Origin: an uncultured Alphaproteobacteria bacterium
GTDB taxonomy: Bacteria; Pseudomonadota; Alphaproteobacteria; GCA-2731375
Assembly: GCA_913049615.1 (NCBI GenBank)
Contig: CAJWZI010000068.1
Location: 1-7,135 of the forward strand
Direction: 5' to 3'
DNA: 7,135 bases
The notes beneath the pieces were generated by a model, which saw only the letters and a program-made list of their open reading frames with translations, was not told the DNA's origin and searched no databases. The position numbers and the translations under genes are program-made. The first letter of the stretch is position 1. Every line of letters begins with the position of its first letter. Shown here piece by piece: positions 1-5,765 of the stretch.

Positions 1-758
1 CCTTTGCTTGGGGCCGCCTGGCTGCCCACGATCCGGCCGCCGTAAAGACTATTGCTTCACCGCTGATGCCACGCAGTGAACTGTCGGTGGAAGCTCTCAC
101 TCTGGAGCAGGATATCACCCGCCGGCTCAACTATCTGACCGATTATCAGAATGCTGCCTATGCCCGGCGGTACCAGTCTCTGGTGGATACGGTGAGAGCG
201 ACTGAACAGGAAAAGGCTCCAGGCCTAAATGGTCTGACAGAGGCAGTGGTGCAGAATTTTTTCCGTCTTATGGCTTACAAGGATGAATATGAGGTCGCCC
301 GTCTGTACACGGATGGCCGCTTCATGGAACAGGTCAATCAACAGTTCGAGGGCGAGTTTGAACTTCGCCCGCACCTAGCTCCCCCTCTAATCGCGCGGCG
401 TCATCCGGAAACGGGCCATCTGCAAAAGCGGGAGTTTGGTCCCTGGGTACTGAAACTAATGCCGCTTTTGGCCCGTATGAAGGTCTTGCGGGGTGGTTTT
501 TGGGATATCTTCGGAAGAACCGCAGAAAGGCGCATGGAACGGCAACTAATCACCGACTATGAAGCCACTTTAGCTGAAGTTTTGGTTAATCTGGACCACG
601 AAAACCATGCCATGGCGGTAAATATTGCCGAAGTGCCAAACCGAATTCGTGGCTTTGGCCACGTAAAGGAAAAAGCCTTGGTCCAGGCCAAAAAGGCGGA
701 GACTGAAATGCTGGAGCTATACAGAGCACCGTCGCAACGTACTACTGCAGCGGAGTAG
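1..758 (+). CDS. Indolepyruvate ferredoxin oxidoreductase, C-terminal part (5' end outside window)
   Basis: This is the last 251 codons of a gene that begins left of the window. The open frame continues upstream of the first ATG (base 66) to base 3, and the residues encoded there (FAWGRLAAHDP) match the family, so the ATG is internal. The region resembles the C-terminal domain (DUF6537 type) of the single-chain proteobacterial indolepyruvate/2-oxoacid ferredoxin oxidoreductases of about 1,150 residues. Typical features are a run like LTDYQNAAYARRY, the VARLYTDGRF stretch, the LAPPLIARR segment and a KVLRGGFWDIFGRT segment near residue 140 counted from base 66. The full enzyme oxidatively decarboxylates aryl-pyruvates, made by transamination of aromatic amino acids, to aryl-acetyl-CoA. 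The TPP, CoA-binding and Fe-S parts cannot be seen here. The gene converges on the MaoC gene with a 49-base gap. Family assignment is fairly confident; the substrate is inferred. Confidence 0.85.
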   Translation, partial: FAWGRLAAHDPAAVKTIASPLMPRSELSVEALTLEQDITRRLNYLTDYQNAAYARRYQSLVDTVRATEQEKAPGLNGLTEAVVQNFFRLMAYKDEYEVARLYTDGRFMEQVNQQFEGEFELRPHLAPPLIARRHPETGHLQKREFGPWVLKLMPLLARMKVLRGGFWDIFGRTAERRMERQLITDYEATLAEVLVNLDHENHAMAVNIAEVPNRIRGFGHVKEKALVQAKKAETEMLELYRAPSQRTTAAE

Positions 759-770
759 CGGCAAACAAAG

Positions 771-785
771 TGACGGGCTTCGTCA
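771..785. terminator. Weak hairpin between convergent genes, possible bidirectional terminator
   Basis: TGACG (771-775) and CGTCA (781-785) form a perfect 5-bp stem with a 5-base loop in the short gap between the convergent oxidoreductase and MaoC genes. Read on the minus strand it is followed by CTTTGTTTG, which is T-rich; on the plus strand by AATTAT. The stem is short, so position is the main support. Confidence 0.3.
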
Positions 786-807
786 ATTATAGGGTCGACG
801 CATACGG

Positions 808-1302
808 CTAGCCCCGCATGTGGATCAGTAGCTTCTGTTCACCCTCCAGGATCAACTCCCGGCGTTGATTGTGGAGTGTGGAGTGCAGGACGACGACACC
901 TGTTGTTCGACCTGGAACCAGCGCTACGACTTCCAAGTTTGGATAAACCGTATCGCCAGCGTACAAGGGCTTTAAAAATTTGCTGGATTGTTCGATAAAG
1001 GCGATCAGGGCATCACCAAAATAATGGGGCAACATCCCCGCACCCGGCGCCGTCTGTATCAGGGCCTGGAAGCCATGCGCTAAAAGGGTTTCATGCCCTC
1101 GAGCACGGCAATATTCGATATCGTAATGAATAGGGTGATTGTCACCCGAGGCCAATTGAAAGGCCGCAAAGTTAGCTTCTCCTAGTGTGCGCGAGGGGAT
1201 AGGGAAGGTGTCACCTACCTTCACATCTTCGTAATAATGGCTTTCACTCATTTGGTGCGTTGTGGGATCAAAGCTCTCGTCGACATCAGGTTTGCCACGC
1301 AT
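808..1302 (-). CDS. MaoC-like (R)-specific enoyl-CoA hydratase/dehydratase
   Basis: This 164-residue protein is a single hot-dog domain of the MaoC dehydratase family. After a 17-residue leader, the segment YYEDVKVGDTFP opens the domain as in many MaoC proteins. The hydratase-2 motif follows as SGDNHPIHYD, with the candidate catalytic Asp54 and His59 five residues apart. The late segment FLKPLYAGDTVYPNLEV is the usual substrate-tunnel strand. Members hydrate trans-2-enoyl-CoA or dehydrate 3-hydroxyacyl-CoA in the cytoplasm; the exact acyl group is unknown. The start at 1302 is favoured because AAAGGAG (1315-1309) lies 6 bases upstream. Met18 is the alternative start suggested by domain homology, but it has no ribosome site. 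The gene is divergent from the SDR gene and convergent with the 2-oxoacid oxidoreductase. The motif has His where most family members have Asn (GDxNPIH), a mild deviation. Confidence 0.85.
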   Translation of the reverse strand: MRGKPDVDESFDPTTHQMSESHYYEDVKVGDTFPIPSRTLGEANFAAFQLASGDNHPIHYDIEYCRARGHETLLAHGFQALIQTAPGAGMLPHYFGDALIAFIEQSSKFLKPLYAGDTVYPNLEVVALVPGRTTGVVVLHSTLHNQRRELILEGEQKLLIHMRG

Positions 1303-1316
1303 TTTGTGCTCCTTTA

Positions 1317-1337
1317 CGCAATCCGTAATGATTTGCG
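1317..1337 (-). repeat. Imperfect inverted repeat in the MaoC leader
   Basis: CGCAATC (1317-1323) faces GATTTGCG (1330-1337) across a 6-base spacer, pairing over 7 bp with one bulged base. On the minus strand it lies immediately upstream of the MaoC Shine-Dalgarno (1315-1309). It could be an operator or a short 5' leader hairpin; no factor is identifiable. Confidence 0.3.
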
Positions 1338-1482
1338 ATTTGGGTAGGCCAACCTCCCATCGCCGTCAAGTTGCCTTGTTAAGATCTGCAACAAAAGGGC
1401 TGTGCGGAAATGATGTAATCCACTTAAAACGACTAATATTTCGTTAGAGATCAGAAGCAGGGAATAAGAATATCACCTTCCT

Positions 1483-1510
1483 TTGACAGGTGTGCGCTCA
1501 CTGCTTCAAT
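1483..1510 (+). promoter_or_regulatory. Putative sigma70 promoter for the SDR gene
   Basis: A perfect -35 hexamer TTGACA lies at 1483-1488. After a 16-base spacer comes TTCAAT (1505-1510), matching TATAAT at four of six positions. The predicted transcription start would be near 1517, giving a leader of about 33 bases with AAGGAGA (1534-1540) placed 9 bases before the ATG at 1550. The weak -10 leaves room for activator dependence. Confidence 0.4.
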
Positions 1511-1549
1511 GTTATAGGTAGCAAGATCATTTCAAGGAGAATTTGAGCA

Positions 1550-2326
1550 ATGCAAGCCGTGTGTTTGGTAATGGGCGCAGGCGCTGGTATCGGCGGCACC
1601 GTAGCTGGTCGTTTTGCCCAAGAGGGCTATCACGCAGTGTTATGCCGGCGAAGCGATGATGCGGGTCTGAAAAAACTGGTCAACGATATAGAAGCCGAGG
1701 GAGGATCGGCCTCCGGTTATCTGCTAAATGCAGTTGAACCCGACGTCATCGAGCAACGTATCGCGACTATCGAAGCCGATATTGGACCCATCGAAGTCGT
1801 CATATTTAATCTTGGTGCGCAGATAGGCAATCGATCCTTGACCGGTACGTCCTATAAAGCATTCGAACTGGGGTGGCGCATGGCTACATTCGCCCTATTC
1901 CGCACGGCCTCTGCTGTTTGCCCCGCCATGGAGGAGCGCGGAAAGGGCACCATATTGGTCACGTCTGCCACTGCGGCTGTTCGAGGCAATGCGGGCCAGC
2001 ATTCCCATGCTGCTGCTATGGGGGGGCGGCGCATGTTGTGTCAAAGCCTGAACGCAGAGTTCGCATCTAAGGGTATTCATGTGGCGCATATAATCGTCGA
2101 TGGCGCAGTGGATGCGCCAGACACCCTGGGAAAAATGTTGGGTGAGGAGAAATTCCAACAACTGCGAGAGACAAAGGGCATGGAGCACGACGGCCTAATG
2201 CTCCCAGCCAAGATTGCCGACACTTATTTTCATATTGCGCAGCAGCACCGCTCAGCCTGGACCCACGAACTAGATTTGCGGGCGTTTAGCGATCTGGCTT
2301 GGTGGAACCATCAGAATCTTTTTTGA
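1550..2326 (+). CDS. SDR-family protein with non-canonical active site
   Basis: This 258-residue protein has the length and fold markers of a classical short-chain dehydrogenase/reductase. A glycine-rich nucleotide loop GAGAGIGG lies at residues 9-16, an NLGA element stands in place of NNAG, and the end of strand 5 reads TSATAAVRGNAG. The C-terminal PAKIADTYFHIAQQHRSAWTHELDLR closely resembles the SDR branch often auto-named glucose 1-dehydrogenase-like. In that branch the catalytic Tyr is commonly Phe while the Lys is kept. Gap-free alignment from memory puts His153 at the Tyr position and Met157 at the Lys position, so ordinary SDR proton relay chemistry is doubtful. It may bind NAD(P) without reducing substrate or use a different mechanism. 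AAGGAGA with 9-base spacing supports the start. The gene is monocistronic, divergent from MaoC and convergent with the dehydratase. A run of seven G (2020-2026) lies next to the Met157 codon. Confidence 0.85.
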   Translation: MQAVCLVMGAGAGIGGTVAGRFAQEGYHAVLCRRSDDAGLKKLVNDIEAEGGSASGYLLNAVEPDVIEQRIATIEADIGPIEVVIFNLGAQIGNRSLTGTSYKAFELGWRMATFALFRTASAVCPAMEERGKGTILVTSATAAVRGNAGQHSHAAAMGGRRMLCQSLNAEFASKGIHVAHIIVDGAVDAPDTLGKMLGEEKFQQLRETKGMEHDGLMLPAKIADTYFHIAQQHRSAWTHELDLRAFSDLAWWNHQNLF

Positions 2327-2342
2327 TGTGGACAAGGCGATT

Positions 2343-2396
2343 TGGTGGCTGATGAAGGGTGATTAGGCGTCTTTTGTATTCATTAATCAGCCATCA
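2343..2396. terminator. Long-loop inverted repeat at the convergent SDR/dehydratase junction
   Basis: The arms 2343-2353 (TGGTGGCTGAT) and 2386-2396 (ATCAGCCATCA) pair over 11 bp with one G-T wobble. A short inner helix (2354-2356 with 2379-2381) may extend them. The right arm lies inside the last codons of the minus-strand dehydratase and the loop contains its TAA stop (2385-2383). A competing TGATTA/TAATCA pairing (2360-2365 with 2384-2389) also exists. There is no clean U-tract, so it may act as an mRNA 3'-end structure rather than a classical intrinsic terminator. Confidence 0.35.
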
Positions 2397-3411
2397 GCGC
2401 CGCCACATGAGGCTGGCCCCGCTCATGAAGGGTTGTGTAAGTCTCGGCGTCTATGTTGGCGCCGCAGATCAAAATGGCGGTGCGCTTCCCTTGTAACCGT
2501 TCCCGCAGTGGGCCTAGGGCTGCCGCCATGGCGGCGCCGGCAGCGGGTTCGACGGCTAATTTACCTTCTTCCTGCAAAACTACGAGGCCAGCCAGTATTT
2601 CGTCGTCGGTAATGGTCACCACGTCGTCCACGAATTGCCGAATTACGGATAGCCCAAAGGGCAAAGAAAATGGCGGACCCAGGCTATCTGCAATTGTATC
2701 AACCTTATCAAGGGTCACAGGTTTGCCCGCCGCCAGACTTTTCGAAACACTGTCCGCGCCCTCGGGTTCCACGCCATAAATCTTACAGTTGGGATTAACC
2801 AGCTTGATTCCTGCCGCCACACCGCTGATCAGACCGCCGCCTCCGACCGAAACCACGGCGGCCTCCAGGTCTGGCAAGGCGTTGATTATCTCTAGACCTA
2901 CACCGGCAGCGCCAAGGGTAGTGTAGAAGCCCTCGAAGGGATGGATAAAGGTACGCTCCTCGTCGCGAGATAGGCGCTCCGCCTCGCCTATGGCGGCGAT
3001 GCCTCCCTCCTTCATGATGATTTCGGCGCCTTGCCCTTGGGCCATGGCAACACGAAACGGATTTGCCGTGGTCTGCATCACCACCTTGGCACTCATGCCC
3101 AATTGCCGCGCAGCCCATGCGGCCGCTATGGCATGATTACCTGCGCTAGCTGCTGTAATTCCTTTGATGCGGTCTCTTTCGGGAATGGCATGCGCCACCG
3201 ATAGTGCGCCACGGGCTTTAAAAGTACCGGTATGCTGGTAGCATTCCAGCTTCAAATAAATCTGATTGCTAGCTAGCCGTTCGGCCACGGCGGGCGACGC
3301 CAGCAAGGTTAGGGGCGTACGAATGATGGATCCCGCTAACTCTCTATGCTGGGTGCGGACGGCATCTAGGCTCAAGTTCGCGGGATCAAAAACTTCAGAC
3401 TTTGTATTCAT
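2383..3411 (-). CDS. Threonine/serine dehydratase-like PLP enzyme (fold type II)
   Basis: This 342-residue protein is a PLP-dependent beta-family enzyme of the threonine/serine dehydratase type. Visible motifs are IRTPL (30-34), the Schiff-base lysine segment TGTFKARGA with Lys65, SAGNHA (89-94) contacting the substrate carboxylate, the phosphate cup GGGGL (190-194), and a C-terminal CGANID segment. It lacks the ACT-like regulatory domain of biosynthetic IlvA, so it resembles short catabolic enzymes that deaminate Thr/Ser to 2-oxoacids. The usual HPFDDxxVIAGQGT stretch reads HPFEGFYTTLGAAGV (157-171), so a related substrate such as a hydroxy- or other amino acid is possible. The start is supported by GGGAG 6 bases upstream. 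It lies 107 bases downstream of the co-oriented MDR gene, and the gap holds a palindrome cluster, so co-transcription is possible but unproven. Confidence 0.85.
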   Translation of the reverse strand: MNTKSEVFDPANLSLDAVRTQHRELAGSIIRTPLTLLASPAVAERLASNQIYLKLECYQHTGTFKARGALSVAHAIPERDRIKGITAASAGNHAIAAAWAARQLGMSAKVVMQTTANPFRVAMAQGQGAEIIMKEGGIAAIGEAERLSRDEERTFIHPFEGFYTTLGAAGVGLEIINALPDLEAAVVSVGGGGLISGVAAGIKLVNPNCKIYGVEPEGADSVSKSLAAGKPVTLDKVDTIADSLGPPFSLPFGLSVIRQFVDDVVTITDDEILAGLVVLQEEGKLAVEPAAGAAMAAALGPLRERLQGKRTAILICGANIDAETYTTLHERGQPHVAALMAD

Positions 3412-3448
3412 GGGTTACTCCCAGGCAGCCTGCTTAGAGTACATTGCC

Positions 3449-3480
3449 GTTGCCAGCAACCTGGTTGCTTTAAAAGCAAC
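3449..3480 (-). repeat. Cluster of alternating GTTGC/GCAAC arms upstream of the dehydratase
   Basis: Four five-base arms alternate in 32 bases: GTTGC (3449-3453), GCAAC (3456-3460), GTTGC (3464-3468) and GCAAC (3476-3480). The longest pairing is GTTGCTTT/AAAGCAAC (3464-3471 with 3473-3480). A second is AGCAACC/GGTTGCT (3455-3461 with 3463-3469). The arms permit mutually exclusive hairpins in the minus-strand transcript, or could be a multi-site operator. It ends 38 bases before the dehydratase ATG. Confidence 0.45.
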
Positions 3481-3518
3481 TTCTTTGAAAATCGACGCAT
3501 GGAAATTTGCAAATAGAC

Positions 3519-4445
3519 CTAACGTACCTTGAAGACCAGTTTGCCTTTCAGATGCCGTCCTTCGCTGACGTGGTGTGCCGCAGCGGCTTCGGAAAGGGGG
3601 TATTCTTTAATGGGCGGTACCTTTATGACGCCTAGATCGACTAGTTCCAGGATACGTTGCAAATGTGGCCGATCCCGGGTCACGTTCGGGCGGAGGGACT
3701 GCACGTCGTCACGTTGCGGTGTGGGTGCTGTGGCACCGGAAGCAATAAATGCAGCGCGACCGCCAGGTCTGAGGACTTGAAAAGACATCATCGCGACCTT
3801 GTCGCCAACGGTATCAAGTACTGCGTCACAGTTGGAGACTATTTCAGTGAAATCTTGTGTGTTGTAGTCAATTATTTTGTCAGCACCTAATTCACGGAGA
3901 TAATCATGGTTGGCCGCACTGGCCGTGGTAATAACGCGTGCGCCCAGGTGCTTGGCTAATTGAATAGCAAATCCTGCGACGCCACCGGCTCCGCCTTGAA
4001 TCAGAATCGTCTCGCTTGGTTGTAGTTGCAAGGTATCCTCGAGGCTCACAGTCGCTGTCAGGCCCGTCAACGCAAGAGCTGACGCCGCCACATGAGACAG
4101 GTTGTCGGGTTTGTGGGCGATTATGGATGCCTTGATAGAAATTTGTTCCGCATAGGCGCCTTCCTGACCCACGTCGCAGACGCCAAACACTGCATCGCCT
4201 ACCGTAAAATCTTTGACGCCTTCACCAACTGTGCGCACTACGCCAGAAAAATCCCGGCCCAGAACGTACGGGAATGACAAGTCGGCACCGCCATATTCGT
4301 CCGAACGCACTTTCCAATCCGCCGCGTTGACGCTGGCGGCATGAATATCCACCACAACCCCGCCTGGGTCCGCCGTCGGGTCAGGGACATCGCCATAAAC
4401 AAAAACTTCTGGTCCGCCGTTTCGTTGGATCATTGCTGCTTTCAT
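3519..4445 (-). CDS. NADP-dependent quinone oxidoreductase-like MDR (zinc-free)
   Basis: This 308-residue protein is a medium-chain dehydrogenase/reductase of the quinone oxidoreductase type. The N-terminal GroES-like domain contains ASVNAADWKVR (37-47) and FPYVLGRDFSGVV (58-70), both hallmark family segments. The Rossmann domain begins with ILIQGGAGGVAGFAIQLAK, whose glycine loop spans 151-158. It then carries the LGADKIIDY strand near 187-194. The cysteine/histidine ligands and structural zinc loop of alcohol dehydrogenases are missing, so it should use NAD(P)H to reduce quinones, enals or other activated alkenes in the cytoplasm. Substrate specificity cannot be read. GAGG 5 bases before the ATG supports the start. 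It is divergent from the aminotransferase across a compact region and lies upstream of the dehydratase on the same strand. Confidence 0.85.
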   Translation of the reverse strand: MKAAMIQRNGGPEVFVYGDVPDPTADPGGVVVDIHAASVNAADWKVRSDEYGGADLSFPYVLGRDFSGVVRTVGEGVKDFTVGDAVFGVCDVGQEGAYAEQISIKASIIAHKPDNLSHVAASALALTGLTATVSLEDTLQLQPSETILIQGGAGGVAGFAIQLAKHLGARVITTASAANHDYLRELGADKIIDYNTQDFTEIVSNCDAVLDTVGDKVAMMSFQVLRPGGRAAFIASGATAPTPQRDDVQSLRPNVTRDRPHLQRILELVDLGVIKVPPIKEYPLSEAAAAHHVSEGRHLKGKLVFKVR

Positions 4446-4528
4446 GATTGCCTCGCCGGTTATTCGAAGTTGGTTTATCTTGCGGAATTAATGTGGCTGA
4501 GTCCAATTCGAGGCCAGCACGCACAGGA
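4446..4528. promoter_or_regulatory. Compact divergent promoter region (MDR / aminotransferase)
   Basis: About 83 bases separate the MDR start from the preferred aminotransferase start, so both promoters must lie here or overlap the coding ends. The sequence is locally AT-richer (around 4461-4493) and contains a TTCGAA palindrome (4463-4468). I do not find a convincing -35/-10 pair on either strand. Confidence 0.35.
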
Positions 4529-5725
4529 ATGGAACATGAGTTGATGCGACAATCCAGATTGCCCAGGGGCGGAGAGAATATCTTCATGAAAATCCGCGGC
4601 AAACGCGCGGAAGCGGAGGCGTTGGGACAAACCCTCCTGGATCTGTCTATCGGGGAACCTAAAGGTCCGGCTTTGCTCAGTGCTCGGCTAGCGGCCCGCG
4701 ATTCAGTGATGAGCGAAGATGAGGCAATGCACGCGTATCAATATAACGACAGCGCAGCCGTGCCCGGTTTTTCGCCCCGCTTCATCCGGGCCCACCTGAA
4801 GGTTGATCTACCCGCGGAAGGTCTAGACTATGTGCCAATTTCGGGTATCAAACCGATCCTGGGTCTTCTACCTATCGCCTGTGGGTGCGCGCTAAGGGCG
4901 GTGACGGTGGCCACCATGACCAAACCTGGCTATCCCATTCCGGCCGACCAATGCGCCTACCACATCAATGTCAGTCATTACGCCCTATCCTTGAACAGTG
5001 AAAACGCTTATCGCTTTTCCACAGAAGATATTGCGGCTGGCACAAACCTGGTCATGACCAACTACCCCCACAACCCGTCCGGCCAAATTGCCGACGTGGC
5101 TTGGTGGCGATCCTTGTGCCAATATTGTAGCGACAATGATATTCGATTATTCAATGACGCTGCCTATATCGCTCTATCTCACAGCGACGAATGCGCTACC
5201 TTGAGCGAGATCGCAGTGGAATTTCCCAATCTGTCGTGGGCTGAGGCCTTTACGGCAGCCAAGTTGATCGGTAACGGCACGGGCTGGCATGTGGGAGCGA
5301 TGGTGGGTTCCCGGGATTTTATTGGTGACATCAAGGAAGTAAAAGGCAAGACCGACACCGGCTTTGTTGCCCCCATGGCGGCCGGTGTCTTGGCGGCGTT
5401 GGAGACGGACCAGGCTGGCATAGATAGGTATCGCGTGATGTATGCCGATCGCTTGGCCGTCCTGCGCGATCTGATGGCGGATTGTAGAATGCGCTTGGCC
5501 ATAGAGCCCAGGGCGGGTTTTTTCACATTGTGGGACACACCGACGAAGGCCTTCGGCCAGGCCATCAACAGCGGCGAGCAATTCAATTTTATGATGATCG
5601 AACGTACCGGGGTAGTCGGTGTGCATTTTGGCGATGCCTTGCGTTACGCGGTGTGTGCCGATGTCGGTGCTATGGCCGAAGACCTTCGCGCGGCTTTTCA
5701 AGCCGCTGATGTGTCGTATGAATAA
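4529..5725 (+). CDS. Class I/II PLP-dependent aminotransferase
   Basis: From the preferred ATG this is a 398-residue fold type I aminotransferase. The N-terminus has SRLPRGGENIF followed by LLDLSIGEPKGPAL, the usual SxGxP start of the domain. NYPHNPSG (178-185) gives the pyridine-ring Asn182. FNDAAY (208-213) gives Asp210 and Tyr213. Lys245 in TAAKLIGNGTGWHVG is the likely Schiff-base lysine, and Arg372 (LRYAV) the likely carboxylate-binding arginine. His254 stands where most relatives have Arg (TGWRxG), and one extra residue separates the Lys from TGW. The resemblance is to the LL-diaminopimelate/aspartate aminotransferase group; the amino donor is unknown. The open frame extends to a TTG at 4448, but that would abut the divergent MDR start. 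ATG 4529 and ATG 4544 both lie ahead of conserved sequence, and neither has a strong ribosome site. The amidohydrolase follows after 40 bases, so the two are probably co-transcribed. Confidence 0.82.
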   Translation: MEHELMRQSRLPRGGENIFMKIRGKRAEAEALGQTLLDLSIGEPKGPALLSARLAARDSVMSEDEAMHAYQYNDSAAVPGFSPRFIRAHLKVDLPAEGLDYVPISGIKPILGLLPIACGCALRAVTVATMTKPGYPIPADQCAYHINVSHYALSLNSENAYRFSTEDIAAGTNLVMTNYPHNPSGQIADVAWWRSLCQYCSDNDIRLFNDAAYIALSHSDECATLSEIAVEFPNLSWAEAFTAAKLIGNGTGWHVGAMVGSRDFIGDIKEVKGKTDTGFVAPMAAGVLAALETDQAGIDRYRVMYADRLAVLRDLMADCRMRLAIEPRAGFFTLWDTPTKAFGQAINSGEQFNFMMIERTGVVGVHFGDALRYAVCADVGAMAEDLRAAFQAADVSYE

Positions 5726-5727
5726 CT

Positions 5728-5750
5728 GCGATCTACCAAATTGAGATCGT
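5728..5750 (+). repeat. Intercistronic hairpin before the amidohydrolase ribosome site
   Basis: CGATCT (5729-5734) and AGATCG (5744-5749) form a perfect 6-bp stem, with a possible G-U pair at 5728/5750 and a 9-base loop. It sits between the aminotransferase stop and the Shine-Dalgarno at 5752. It lacks a U-tract, so it is more likely an mRNA spacer or stability element than a terminator. Confidence 0.3.
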
Positions 5751-5751
5751 T

Positions 5752-5760
5752 AAGGAGGAG
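5752..5760 (+). promoter_or_regulatory. Strong ribosome binding site of the amidohydrolase
   Basis: AAGGAGGAG contains a full AGGAGG (5753-5758) placed 7 bases before the ATG at 5766. It is the best Shine-Dalgarno in the window and fixes the amidohydrolase start. It suggests translation at a higher rate than the weakly signalled aminotransferase upstream. Confidence 0.7.
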
Positions 5761-5765
5761 AACCA

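Larger units (their letters stand above)
1303..1549. promoter_or_regulatory. Divergent intergenic region between MaoC and SDR genes
   Basis: I see no convincing coding sequence in these 247 bases; the small frame across the left part overlaps the MaoC start antisense and has no family features. The right part carries the plausible SDR promoter and ribosome site. The left part carries the MaoC ribosome site and an imperfect inverted repeat (1317-1337). A possible minus-strand -35 (TTGACG, 1369-1364) lacks a good -10 at normal spacing. A short inverted repeat AACGA/TCGTT (1428-1432 and 1441-1445) sits near the centre, where a shared operator could lie; this is only suggestive. Confidence 0.5.

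Noticed and set aside
66..758. Independent 230-residue protein starting at ATG 66
   Set aside because: The same frame is open to the left edge and upstream residues match the oxidoreductase family, so this ATG is internal to a truncated gene.
1262..1447. Small plus-strand gene across the MaoC start
   Set aside because: It is antisense to the MaoC N-terminus, lacks a ribosome site and has no recognisable composition or motif.
2795..3118. Minus-strand frame inside the dehydratase, rich in Arg, Gly and His
   Set aside because: It is an out-of-frame shadow of the PLP enzyme, typical of GC-rich coding DNA.
3505..3514. Perfect palindrome ATTTGCAAAT after the MDR stop
   Set aside because: At 10 bases and AT-rich it can easily arise by chance; it has no loop or U-tract to act as a terminator.
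4448..4528. TTG start giving an 81-base N-terminal extension of the aminotransferase
   Set aside because: It would begin 2 bases from the divergent MDR start, leaving no promoter space, and the added residues show no family similarity.
5174..5701. Long minus-strand open frames within the aminotransferase
   Set aside because: They are antisense to strongly motif-supported coding sequence and their translations show no protein family features.
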